A DNA stretch of 11,748 nucleotides from an uncultured Dialister sp. (GCF_900538805.1 NZ_UPZP01000076.1:1-11748), one strand, 5' to 3'. Shown: positions 1 through 6,516, counted from the first letter of the stretch. Notes: generated from the sequence alone by a model not told the origin. Numbers and translations are program-made.

Positions 1-134
1 ATAGAGTTTGCTTTTATAAGAATTTTTATGCACTGCTTCGTCATGAGGCTCCTTAAATAGCTCGCTATTCGCGTCGCCCCATTCCTTGCATTGCATAAAA
101 ATTCAAGAATAAAAGCGAACAATGAATTAATCAG
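1..134. repeat. Fold-back (MITE-like) repeat, left edge cut by window
   Basis: The two halves are imperfect inverted repeats. The arm at about 5-35 (TTTGCTTTTAT, AATTTTTATGCA) is mirrored at about 86-120 (TGCATAAAAATTC, ATAAAAGCGAAC). The right end, ATGAATTAATCAG at 122-134, is the reverse complement of CTGATTAATTCAT, which begins the second copy near 11676. A small inner palindrome, AATAGC-TC-GCTATT, sits at 56-69. Positions 1-62 match 11687-11748 at 59 of 62 bases. No transposase or convincing ORF lies inside, so it looks like a short non-autonomous element. Two ARG-box-like sites lie in the arms (19-32 and 92-105). Confidence 0.75.
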
Positions 135-138
135 CGCT

Positions 139-234
139 TCCTTAAGAACCCTCGGGGCCAAAGGCCCCGTCAACCTTCCCCTTTGAACCCTCTGAACCCT
201 TTGAACCCTCTGAACCCGGGCCGCAAAGCGGCCC
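139..234. repeat. GAACCC/hairpin repeat module with four 9-bp tandem units
   Basis: It starts TTAAGAACCCT, followed by hairpin GGGGCC-AAA-GGCCCC (154-168) and the tag GTCAA. Four tandem 9-base units TTTGAACCC/TCTGAACCC follow at 182-217, then hairpin GGGCCGC-AAA-GCGGCCC at 218-234. The same arrangement (YTGAACCC units followed directly by a GGG-headed hairpin) recurs at 2183-2217 and 3913-3958, and without that hairpin near 11376. The function is unknown. It lies just upstream of the promoter of the first operon. Confidence 0.7.
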
Positions 235-260
235 CCTGAAGTATTGCCTTTACCGCCTCT

Positions 261-289
261 TTCGTGTAGCATAAATGGTGTGATATAAT
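261..289 (+). promoter_or_regulatory. Probable extended -10 promoter of the small-protein/pseudouridine synthase operon
   Basis: A perfect TATAAT at 284-289 is preceded by TGA (281-283), giving the extended -10 form TGnTATAAT. The -35 region 17 bases upstream (TTCGTG, 261-266) is weak, as is common with extended -10 promoters. The first ATG follows 24 bases after the -10 box, so the 5' leader is very short. Confidence 0.6.
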
Positions 290-313
290 ACATTTTCTGC
301 AGGGAGGAAGACC

Positions 314-520
314 ATGGAAAATTGGAGGAACCGTATTTCCATAGCCATTACCTTGGATGAAGCGGGGCTCACCCTTCATTCCGATGGAACGAGAAAGGAA
401 ACGAAGGCTTTGCTTACGGCAGCCCTATGCTCCCTGCACGGGATTCCTGAAGACCATGTGCAGGACGTGGACGCTTTTCTTGCTGTGCTGGCCGGGTCTT
501 ACAGGGAAGACAGAAAATAA
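314..520 (+). CDS. Hypothetical small protein (68 aa), first gene of operon
   Basis: I do not recognise this family. The 68-residue product is soluble and acidic to neutral, with no signal peptide, membrane segment or known motif. It opens with MENWRNRISIAITLDEAGLTL and has a helical-looking Leu/Ala-rich middle (KALLTAALCSLHGI, DAFLAVLAGS). The start is well supported: GGGAGG lies 6-7 bases before ATG, and an extended -10 promoter lies 25 bases upstream. The stop is followed after 22 bases by the next start, which has its own GGAGG, so the two are probably co-transcribed with each other and with the downstream pseudouridine synthase. The coding assignment rests on the ribosome site, promoter and operon position rather than on homology. 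A longer overlapping frame starting at 357 has no ribosome site and was not chosen for that segment. Confidence 0.7.
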   Translation: MENWRNRISIAITLDEAGLTLHSDGTRKETKALLTAALCSLHGIPEDHVQDVDAFLAVLAGSYREDRK

Positions 521-542
521 TTCGATTTCCGGAGGAGAAGGT

Positions 543-782
543 ATGGAAGAAAAACCGGATGCTTTAATCCAGGTCATTGAACACGATAAGGGAAGAATAG
601 AAATCATCATAGATAAGGAGCAGTACCGGCCGCTTATGACATCCCTGTCCCAGGCCATGTGCGGCGCCTTTGACATTGCAGGAGAGCATGACAAAGTGGT
701 TTACCGGACCATCCGGGAGCTGACGCAGCGGGGCATTCGGCAAAGGGAAGGAAGAAATGCCCCTTCCCGCCAGGACCGGTGA
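543..782 (+). CDS. Hypothetical small protein (79 aa), second gene of operon
   Basis: I do not recognise this family. The product is 79 residues, starting MEEKPDALIQVIEHDKGRIE. It has a strand-like segment (GRIEIIIDKEQY) followed by helices (MTSLSQAMCGAFDIAGEHDK, VVYRTIRELTQ) and a basic tail (RQREGRNAPSRQDR). There is no signal peptide or membrane segment. The frame is open upstream to 357, but the ATG at 543 is preceded by GGAGGAGAAGG at a normal distance, while the upstream ATG has no such site, so the shorter form is preferred. The stop lies 12 bases before the pseudouridine synthase start, indicating tight co-transcription. Its job cannot be deduced; the context allows only a loose link to RNA modification. 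Confidence 0.7.
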   Translation: MEEKPDALIQVIEHDKGRIEIIIDKEQYRPLMTSLSQAMCGAFDIAGEHDKVVYRTIRELTQRGIRQREGRNAPSRQDR

Positions 783-794
783 CAGGAGGAAAGC

Positions 795-1697
795 ATGGAA
801 GAATGGACCATCAGGGCCGGTGAGGCAGGGAAAAGGCTGGACGCTTTCCTCCTGGAAAGGAAAGGCTGGGGCCGGTCTTTTTTTATGAAATCCCTACGCA
901 CGAAGAAAATCAAAGTGAACGGAAAGAAGGAAGAACCTTCCTACCGGCTGGTGGAAGGGGACCGGGTCCGCTCCTTTGTGCTGGAAGAAAAAAAGACAGC
1001 ACCCGTGGATATTCTCTACGAGGATGACCACATTCTGGCGGTGAATAAACCCGCCGGACTCCTCTCTCTGGACGTGACAGGGGTGGCAAAGGACACCCTG
1101 CTGGACAGAGTGAATCATTTCCTTAGAGCAAAAGGGGAACCCCCTGCCTATCCGGTGCACCGCATCGATTTCAATACCAGCGGCATCCTGATCCTGGCGA
1201 AAAATCCAAAGGACGGGGAAATTCTTGACCGCATGATAATGGAAAGGAAAATCCGGAAATCCTACCTCTGCGTGGCAGCCGGCAGGATGACGCCGGAAAA
1301 GGGCAGGCTGGAGAACCAGCTCTTCAAGGATGCGAAAAAGAACCGGGTCTACGTGACAGACCATCCGGTGAAGGGCTCCAAAACGGCGGTGACCGAATAC
1401 GAAGTGAAATCCTTCCGCCAGGGCCTGTCCCTGGTGGAATGCCGCCTCCTCACCGGACGCACCCACCAGATACGCTGCCAGATGGCCCACGCCGGCCATC
1501 CCCTCCTGGGAGATGACAAGTACGGCTCCAAGGAATGGAACCGCACAAAAAAAGAAAGACGCCAGCTCCTCTGTTCCTATAAAACCACCTTCGCCTTCGG
1601 AGAAGAAGCAGGTCCCCTCTCCTACCTCTCCGGAAGGACCATCAAACTCTCTCGGGTGCCTTTTGTGGAGAAGTATTTTAAGGGAGTAGAGATATAA
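795..1697 (+). CDS. RluA-family 23S rRNA/tRNA pseudouridine synthase (RluC/RluD-like)
   Basis: The 300-residue protein isomerises uridine to pseudouridine in structured RNA in the cytoplasm. Residues about 1-60 resemble an S4-type RNA-binding domain (GKRLDAFLLERK, KKIKVNG, YRLVEGDRV). The catalytic domain has the family signature PVHRIDFNTSG at 120-130, with catalytic Asp125, and the RluA motif GRTHQIRCQMAHAGHPLLGD at 221-240. VNKPAGLL (83-90) is the conserved strand preceding the active site. Length and domain order fit RluA/RluC/RluD. The exact target (23S positions or tRNA) cannot be read from sequence, so no symbol is given. The start ATG follows AGGAGG by 6 bases and lies 12 bases after the preceding small gene. 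No clear intrinsic terminator follows; the transcript runs into the hairpin repeat at 1723. Confidence 0.93.
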   Translation: MEEWTIRAGEAGKRLDAFLLERKGWGRSFFMKSLRTKKIKVNGKKEEPSYRLVEGDRVRSFVLEEKKTAPVDILYEDDHILAVNKPAGLLSLDVTGVAKDTLLDRVNHFLRAKGEPPAYPVHRIDFNTSGILILAKNPKDGEILDRMIMERKIRKSYLCVAAGRMTPEKGRLENQLFKDAKKNRVYVTDHPVKGSKTAVTEYEVKSFRQGLSLVECRLLTGRTHQIRCQMAHAGHPLLGDDKYGSKEWNRTKKERRQLLCSYKTTFAFGEEAGPLSYLSGRTIKLSRVPFVEKYFKGVEI

Positions 1698-1722
1698 GGT
1701 CGTTCTTACGGTGTTCCCAAAT

Positions 1723-1827
1723 GCAAGAGGGTTCAGGCGCCTTCGGCGCCCGGGTTCTATCGGTCATGTGCTGCGCACTGACCGATGGGTTCCGCCCACA
1801 GAGCGGGCTGGTTCAGAGGGAGTTATA
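1723..1827. repeat. Three-hairpin GGGTTC repeat, copy A
   Basis: One of three near-identical units (others at 1968 and 3713). It reads GCAAGAGGGTTCA, hairpin GGCGCC-TTC-GGCGCC (1736-1750), CGGGTTCT, hairpin ATCGGTCA...TGACCGAT (1759-1786, with inner stem GTGC/GCAC), GGGTTC, hairpin GCCC...GGGC (1794-1808), then GGTTCAGAGGGAGTTATAA. Read on the opposite strand it has the same GAACCC-hairpin alternation as the right-hand modules. It contains no plausible gene; the ORF crossing it is a repeat translation. Confidence 0.8.
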
Positions 1828-1840
1828 AAGTATCGCTGCG

Positions 1841-1943
1841 CCGACCGCTTCCCGCCGAACACACGTCATCCTGAGCGTAAGCGAAGGATCTCGGTACATG
1901 GAGTGAGTGACTCATGGGGGAGTAAATACCGGTCGGCGGGAAG
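1841..1943. repeat. GTCATCCTGAGCG-type dispersed repeat bounded by short inverted repeats
   Basis: The core at 1864-1892 contains GTCATCCTGAGCG and AAGCGAAGGATCTC, a motif widely scattered through unrelated bacterial genomes and familiar as the spurious reverse-strand peptide RSFAYAQDD. It is flanked by an 11-base inverted repeat, CTTCCCGCCGA at 1848-1858 and TCGGCGGGAAG at 1933-1943. It lies between hairpin repeat copies A and B, which suggests insertion of one repeat type beside or into another. Confidence 0.6.
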
Positions 1944-1967
1944 ACATCAGACATACTGTATCCCCGA

Positions 1968-2076
1968 AAGCAAGAGGGTTCAGGCGCCTTCGGCGCCCGG
2001 GTTCTATCGGTCATGTGCTGACGCACTGACCGATGGGTTCCGCCCACAGAGCGGGCTGGTTCAGAGGGTAGTTATG
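1968..2076. repeat. Three-hairpin GGGTTC repeat, copy B
   Basis: This is nearly identical to copy A over about 100 bases, from the AAGAGGGTTCA start to GGTTCAGAGGG(T)AGTTAT. The middle hairpin loop carries one extra base (CTGACGCAC against CTGCGCAC in A), while both stem arms are unchanged. The leading TGTATCCCCGAAAGCAAGAGG is shared with copy C (3713) but not with A, so B and C preserve a longer left edge. Confidence 0.8.
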
Positions 2077-2079
2077 AAT

Positions 2080-2218
2080 GCTGCCTGCGGCAGCGCTGCC
2101 GCGAAGCGGCGCCTTTTTTATATTTGCGACGCGAGCCGCCACCACACCCTTTGAACCCGCCTGCCAAAGGCAGGCAGAACCCTCTGAACCCTTTGAACCC
2201 GGGCCACGCAGTGGCCCC
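2080..2218. repeat. Right-hand GAACCC/hairpin module with T-tract and two alternative hairpins
   Basis: In order: hairpin GCTGCC-TGC-GGCAGC (2080-2094); hairpin GCCGC-GAA-GCGGC (2098-2110) followed by GCC and six T (terminator-like); a weak third stem; CCACCACACCC; TTTGAACCC; hairpin GCCTGCC-AAA-GGCAGGC (2159-2175); AGAACCC; TCTGAACCC and TTTGAACCC (2183-2200); hairpin GGGCCAC-GCA-GTGGCCC (2201-2217). The same order of parts occurs at 3843-3958 and in pieces at 8157-8296 and 11328-11408. It could act as a terminator for the upstream operon, since no other is visible after 1697. Confidence 0.7.
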
Positions 2219-2234
2219 ATGAGTGTGTCCCAAC

Positions 2235-2263
2235 TGGCGCCACGGCACGAGGGGCTGTATAAT
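2235..2263 (+). promoter_or_regulatory. Possible promoter of the NSS symporter gene
   Basis: A perfect TATAAT lies at 2258-2263, 35 bases before the ATG. The hexamer 17 bases upstream (TGGCGC) is a poor -35 box, so the call rests on the -10 box and its position after the repeat block and before the gene. Confidence 0.4.
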
Positions 2264-2298
2264 ACCTGTTATACATATCAAATTATAAGGAGAAATTT

Positions 2299-3654
2299 AT
2301 GGAAAATCGCGACAGTTTTAAATCCCGACTGGGCTTCCTGCTTGTCAGTGCAGGCTGTGCCATCGGCATAGGGAATGTGTGGAAATTTCCCTACATTACA
2401 GGAGAATACGGCGGCGCCGTATTTGTCCTCTTTTATCTCTGCTTCCTCCTTCTCATGGGCATTCCCGTGATGACCATGGAACTGGCGGTGGGCCGGGGCG
2501 GCAGGAAGAGTGCCGTGGGCGCTTACAAAGCGCTGGAGAAGCCGGGCAGTTTCTGGCACCTGCACGGCTGGTTCTGTATCCTGGGCTGCTACCTCCTCAT
2601 GATGTACTACACCACCGTATCCGGCTGGATGCTGGCCTATTTCTGGAAATTCCTGACCGGCACCTTCAGCGGGATTTCACAGGACGCCATACCGACGGTC
2701 TTTACCGCCATGCTGGGAAGTCCCTGGGAAATGGGAATCTTCATGGCACTCACCGTATTCCTTGGTTTCCTGGTGTGTGGTCTGGGCCTTCATAACGGGG
2801 TGGAACGGATTACGAAGGTCATGATGTCCTGCCTCCTCATCCTTATCGTGGTGCTGGCTCTTCACAGCCTTTTCCTGAAAGGCGGTGAACCGGGTCTTGC
2901 ATTCTACCTCCTGCCGGACTGGGACAGGGCGGTGGAAGCGGGTCTTGGCAATGTGGCGGCCGCAGCCATGAACCAGGCCTTCTTTACACTATCCCTCGGT
3001 ATCGGTGCCCTGGAAATCTTCGGCAGCTACATGACCGACGATTTCACCTTAACCGGCGAAGCCGTGCGCATTACTGCCCTGGACACCTTCGTGGCCCTTC
3101 TTTCAGGACTCATCATTTTCCCCGCCTGCTTTGCCTACGACGTCCATCCTGACCAGGGCCCATCCCTCATTTTCATTACCCTGCCGAAAATCTTCACCGA
3201 CATGACCGCCGGCAGGCTCTGGGGCACCCTGTTCTTCGTATTCATGACCTTCGCCAGCTTCTCCACGGTGACGGCGGTATTTGAAAACCTCATCGCCTGC
3301 GCCATGGATAACTTCGGCTGGACAAGAAAGAAATCGGTGATGGTGAATCTCATCATCGTATTCTTCTTCTCCATCCCCTGCGTCCTGGGATATAACGTCC
3401 TTTCCGGCATGCACTTCATCGGTGCCAGGGACGTGCTGGACAGCGAAGATTTCCTGGTAAGCAACCTCCTCCTCCCCGGCGGCGCCCTGGTGTACCTCCT
3501 CTTCTGCGTCACCCGCTTCGGCTGGGGCTTTGACAACTACATCGAAGAAGTAAATAAAGGCAGCGGCATGCAAATGCCCCGCTGGCTGAAACCGTACTTC
3601 CAGTTCATCCTCCCCATCCTCATCCTGGTCATCCTGATTCGCGGACTTATGTGA
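2299..3654 (+). CDS. Neurotransmitter:sodium symporter (NSS/SNF) family transporter, probable Na+:amino acid symporter
   Basis: The 451-residue polytopic inner-membrane protein should import an amino acid or related amine with sodium. The TM1 signature is clear (SAGCAIGIGNVWKFPY, 17-32), with the unwound Gly-rich sodium/substrate region, followed by GGAVFVLFYLCFLLLMGIPVM for TM2. The TM6 region NQAFFTLSLGIGALEIFGSY (225-244) and the TM8 region FASFSTVTAVFENLI (318-332) are typical of bacterial NSS members such as MhsT and TnaT. About 11 hydrophobic segments can be counted, the usual bacterial number, and the length is normal. The substrate cannot be determined. AAGGAG precedes the ATG at good spacing. 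The gene stands alone between repeat blocks, with a possible TATAAT upstream and a strong intrinsic terminator directly after the stop. Confidence 0.93.
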   Translation: MENRDSFKSRLGFLLVSAGCAIGIGNVWKFPYITGEYGGAVFVLFYLCFLLLMGIPVMTMELAVGRGGRKSAVGAYKALEKPGSFWHLHGWFCILGCYLLMMYYTTVSGWMLAYFWKFLTGTFSGISQDAIPTVFTAMLGSPWEMGIFMALTVFLGFLVCGLGLHNGVERITKVMMSCLLILIVVLALHSLFLKGGEPGLAFYLLPDWDRAVEAGLGNVAAAAMNQAFFTLSLGIGALEIFGSYMTDDFTLTGEAVRITALDTFVALLSGLIIFPACFAYDVHPDQGPSLIFITLPKIFTDMTAGRLWGTLFFVFMTFASFSTVTAVFENLIACAMDNFGWTRKKSVMVNLIIVFFFSIPCVLGYNVLSGMHFIGARDVLDSEDFLVSNLLLPGGALVYLLFCVTRFGWGFDNYIEEVNKGSGMQMPRWLKPYFQFILPILILVILIRGLM

Positions 3655-3656
3655 TG

Positions 3657-3687
3657 GAAAGCGCCCTTCCGGGGGCGCTTTTTTATT
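3657..3687 (+). terminator. Intrinsic terminator after the NSS symporter
   Basis: The stem GCGCCC (3661-3666) pairs with GGGCGC (3673-3678), extended by A/T pairs (AAA before, TTT after), and is followed by TTTTTTATTTT. It begins two bases after the stop codon. Confidence 0.9.
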
Positions 3688-3712
3688 TTGGGAGATACTA
3701 CTGGCGCTTGGC

Positions 3713-3840
3713 TGTATTCCCGAAAGCAAAAGGGTTCAGGTGCCTTCGGCACCCGGGTTCTATCGGTCATGTGCTGCGCACTGACCGATGGGTTCGGCCC
3801 GGGAACGGCTGCGCCTTCCGGGCTGGTTCAGAGGGGAGTT
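3713..3840. repeat. Three-hairpin GGGTTC repeat, copy C (diverged)
   Basis: It has the same order as copies A and B, but the first hairpin is GGTGCC-TTC-GGCACC (3739-3753) instead of GGCGCC-TTC-GGCGCC. A C-G pair has become T-A by change on both sides, so pairing is kept. The middle hairpin ATCGGTCA...TGACCGAT is unchanged. The third hairpin is replaced by a larger GC-rich one (GGCCCGGGAACG...CGCCTTCCGGGC). The unit ends in GGTTCAGAGGGGAGTTATAA, as in A. Confidence 0.8.
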
Positions 3841-3842
3841 AT

Positions 3843-3958
3843 AATGCCGCCTGTTGGCGGCAGCCGCGGAGCGGCTATAAAACTCATCGCCCGTAGGGCG
3901 ATACCACAACCTTCTGAACCCTCTGAACCCTTTGAACCCGGGACCGCTTCGCGGTCCC
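3843..3958. repeat. Right-hand GAACCC/hairpin module paired with copy C
   Basis: Consecutive hairpins: GCCGCC-TGTT-GGCGGC; AGCCGC-GGA-GCGGCT; TATAAAACTC; ATCGCCC-GTA-GGGCGAT; ACCACAACC; tandem TCTGAACCC, TCTGAACCC, TTTGAACCC (3913-3939); and hairpin GGGACCGC-TTC-GCGGTCCC (3940-3958). GGTTCAGAGGG at the end of copy C can pair with CCCTCTGAACC here, so copy C and this module could close into one multi-branched fold. It lies about 50 bases upstream of the ppsA promoter. The ORFs crossing it are repeat translations. Confidence 0.7.
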
Positions 3959-4011
3959 CATAAGGATATCATTATTTTTCTAAACAGGCTGTCTTTGTGT
4001 CATAAAGTATC

Positions 4012-4040
4012 TTGACTTTTGTAGTATAAAGGTATACTAT
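4012..4040 (+). promoter_or_regulatory. ppsA promoter overlapped by an operator-like palindrome
   Basis: The -35 box TTGACT (4012-4017) is followed by TATACT (4033-4038, 15-base spacer) or TACTAT (4035-4040, 17-base spacer). A perfect inverted repeat TAGTATA-AAGG-TATACTA (4022-4039) covers the spacer and -10 box, an ideal place for a repressor to block polymerase. The obvious candidate is the HTH-CBS regulator encoded just after ppsA; that assignment is inference. The start codon lies about 78 bases downstream, leaving a moderate leader. Confidence 0.65.
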
Positions 4041-4116
4041 AAATTTGCTGATGCGAAATAGTGTACAAGAAAGTCAAGTTCATATTTCTTATCTTCATAC
4101 CTTAAGGAGGGCTATG

Positions 4117-6516
4117 ATGGACGCAAGAGAAAATGCTTATGTTTTATGGTTTGATGAACTGCACAGGAAGGACGTGGCACTGGTTGGCGGGAAGTCTTCT
4201 TCCCTGGGTGAACTGACCACCTCCACCGGCGTACCCGTTCCCTATGGCTACGCTACCACAGCTCATGCATACCGCTATTTCATGGAAACCACCGGACAGA
4301 ACAAGAAAATCCATGAAATGCTGCAGGATCTGAAGGATGTGGAAGATTCCGTGGAACTCCACGAAGTCTGCACCAAGATCCGCGAAAGCATCGTTTCCGC
4401 TGAAATGCCGGAAGACCTGGCCAAGGCCATCGGCGACGCTTACGAAGAACTGGCTAAGAAAGTGAATGAGGAAAATCCCTATGTGGCAGTCCGTTCTTCC
4501 GCCACCGCCGAAGACTTGCCGGATGCTTCCTTTGCAGGCCAGCAGGATACGTACCTCAACGTCACCGGCCGTGACATGGTGATTCGCAAGGTAAAGGAAT
4601 GCTACGCATCCACTTTCACCGACCGTGCTGTATACTATCGCGCAAAGAAACATTTCGACCATGAAAATGTGGCCCTCTCTGCAGCAGTGCAGATGATGGC
4701 CGATTCCAAGGTGGCCGGCGTTATGTTCACCGTGAACATTGCCAACGGTGACGATTCCTGCGTCATGATCGAAGGCTCCTGGGGCCTTGGGGAATACGTG
4801 GTACAGGGCACTGTGACACCGGATAATTTCATCGTCAATAAAGCAGACCTCACCATCAAATCCCGCATTGTGAATGAAAAGTCCATCGAACTGGTTCGCA
4901 AACCCGGCGGCGATGTGGAAGAAAGAAAGGTTCCGGAAGAACTGGCTAAATCCCAGGCTCTCACCGACGACCAGGTGGTGAAACTGGCAAGCTATGCCAA
5001 GGCCATTGAAAAACACTACGGCTGCTACATGGATATGGAATGGGCTGTGGACCATCAGGACCGCATCTGGATTCTCCAGGCTCGCCCGGAAACCGTATGG
5101 TCCAAGAAGAATAAAGAAAAGAAAGCTGGAAATGGAGAAGTGAAAATGACAACTGATCACAAGGTACTGGTTAAAGGTCTTCCCGCAAGCCCGGGAATGG
5201 CAGCAGGCAAATGCCATGTAATTACAGATCCGAAGGATATTGATGAATTCCAGGAAGGCGAAGTCCTCGTTACCACCATGACCTCCCCGGACTGGGTACC
5301 GGCCATGAAGAAAGCCGTTGCCATTGTTACCGATGCCGGCGGCATGACCTGCCACGCATCCATCGTTTCCCGCGAACTGGGCATTCCCTGCGTTGTCGGC
5401 ACCAAGAGCCGCAGCGTGGAAGCCACCAAAGTTCTGAAATCCGGCCAGGACATCACCATTGATGCCCAGAACGGCGTCGTTTACGAAGGCATTGTGGAAG
5501 ACCTGGTGAAGAAGGACGAACCGAAGCAGGCAGCAGGCGCAGCAGGCACCACCGTTGTGGCCGCTGAATACTTTGCACCCACCGGCACCGGCGTCATGAT
5601 GAACCTGGGGGACCCGGACCTGGCTGACAAATATGCAAGCCTCCCCTGCGACGGCATCGGCCTCATGCGTGAAGAATTCATCTGGACCACCTTCATCCAT
5701 GAACATCCGCTGTACCTCATCGAACAGGGCAAACCGGAAAAAGTAATCGACATGCTGGCAGAAGGCATCTCCAAAGTATGCCGCGCTTTGGCTCCGCGGC
5801 CGGTAGTACTCCGCTTCTCCGACTTCAAGTCCGGCGAATACAGAAACCTCAAGGGCGGTGACAAATACGAACCGGTAGAACCGGCTGACCTCCTGGGCTG
5901 GAGAGGCGCTTCCCGCTACTACGATCCCAAGTACACCGCCGCTTTCCGTCTTGAACTGAAGGCAGTAAAGAAAGTCCGTGAAGAATACGGCCTGAAGAAC
6001 CTGAACTGCATGATCCCCTTCTGCCGCACCGTGGCAGAAGCAGCCAAAGTCACCGCCATCATGAAAGAAGAAGGACTGGAAAGAGGTCCGGACTTCAAAC
6101 TCTTCCTCATGGCTGAAATCCCGTCCAACATCATCCTGGCTGACCAGTTCAACCAGTACATCGACGGCTACTCCATCGGCTCCAACGATCTCACCATGCT
6201 CATCCTGGGCTGCGACAGAAACAACGACACCGTTTCCGCCCTCTTCGATGAAAGAAACCTGGCCATCAAGAGAGCTGTCCGCCACCTCATCGCCACCGCC
6301 CACAAAGACGGCAAGACCGTTTCCATCTGCGGGCAGGCACCGTCCGTATATCCTGATTTCACCGAATTTCTGGTGAAGAGCGGCATCGACTACGTATCCG
6401 TCAACCCGGATATGGTGAAAGCTACCAAGAGAAACGTAGCCCGCATTGAACAGAGACTCATGCTGGACGCTGCTACCGGAAGAGGACTCAAGGATGTAGA
6501 AGACTACACCTGGTAA
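4117..6516 (+). CDS. ppsA: Phosphoenolpyruvate synthase (pyruvate, water dikinase)
   Basis: The cytoplasmic enzyme converts pyruvate, ATP and water to PEP, AMP and phosphate, feeding gluconeogenesis from C3 compounds. The 799-residue product has the normal three-part order: N-terminal ATP-binding domain (GGKSSSLGEL near 24-33; RSSATAEDLPDASFAGQQ), central phosphohistidine domain with GGMTCHASIVSREL where His413 is the catalytic residue, and a C-terminal PEP/pyruvate barrel (FLMAEIPSN, SIGSNDLT, and ICGQAPS with Cys738 as the likely acid/base). Thr411, two residues before the histidine, fits the site modified by PpsR. AAGGAGG at 4104-4110 favours ATG 4117 (6-base spacing) over ATG 4114; an in-frame extension to 4045 has no ribosome site and overlaps the promoter. 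The length and complete motif set argue for a functional enzyme. Both known types of regulator are encoded directly downstream. Confidence 0.97.
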   Translation: MDARENAYVLWFDELHRKDVALVGGKSSSLGELTTSTGVPVPYGYATTAHAYRYFMETTGQNKKIHEMLQDLKDVEDSVELHEVCTKIRESIVSAEMPEDLAKAIGDAYEELAKKVNEENPYVAVRSSATAEDLPDASFAGQQDTYLNVTGRDMVIRKVKECYASTFTDRAVYYRAKKHFDHENVALSAAVQMMADSKVAGVMFTVNIANGDDSCVMIEGSWGLGEYVVQGTVTPDNFIVNKADLTIKSRIVNEKSIELVRKPGGDVEERKVPEELAKSQALTDDQVVKLASYAKAIEKHYGCYMDMEWAVDHQDRIWILQARPETVWSKKNKEKKAGNGEVKMTTDHKVLVKGLPASPGMAAGKCHVITDPKDIDEFQEGEVLVTTMTSPDWVPAMKKAVAIVTDAGGMTCHASIVSRELGIPCVVGTKSRSVEATKVLKSGQDITIDAQNGVVYEGIVEDLVKKDEPKQAAGAAGTTVVAAEYFAPTGTGVMMNLGDPDLADKYASLPCDGIGLMREEFIWTTFIHEHPLYLIEQGKPEKVIDMLAEGISKVCRALAPRPVVLRFSDFKSGEYRNLKGGDKYEPVEPADLLGWRGASRYYDPKYTAAFRLELKAVKKVREEYGLKNLNCMIPFCRTVAEAAKVTAIMKEEGLERGPDFKLFLMAEIPSNIILADQFNQYIDGYSIGSNDLTMLILGCDRNNDTVSALFDERNLAIKRAVRHLIATAHKDGKTVSICGQAPSVYPDFTEFLVKSGIDYVSVNPDMVKATKRNVARIEQRLMLDAATGRGLKDVEDYTW

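Noticed and set aside
182..217. Tandem 9-bp units as a possible CRISPR array
   Set aside because: The units are contiguous, 9 bases long, without spacers, and no cas genes are present.
1711..2154. 147-codon + strand ORF and 74-codon - strand ORF across repeats A and B
   Set aside because: They consist of repeat sequence, including the well-known spurious RSFAYAQDD peptide; no start signals.
1723..2218. Hairpin repeats as integron attC sites
   Set aside because: No conserved GTTRRRY/RYYYAAC core pair flanks each copy, and the neighbouring genes are core-type with promoters of their own, not cassettes.
3688..3963. ORFs encoding EPSEPFEP-like tails and similar Pro/Glu or Gly/Phe repeats
   Set aside because: They are translations of GAACCC repeats and hairpins; the same peptide appears in several gaps in both orientations, with no ribosome sites.
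4045..4116. In-frame N-terminal extension of ppsA to 4045
   Set aside because: It has no ribosome site and overlaps the promoter and palindrome, while AAGGAGG at 4104-4110 clearly serves ATG 4117 (or 4114).
4144..6303. 719-codon open frame on the minus strand opposite ppsA
   Set aside because: It is a mirror of ppsA codon bias: exactly antisense to a complete conserved enzyme, with composition typical of shadow frames (His, Phe and Gly rich) and no recognisable domain.
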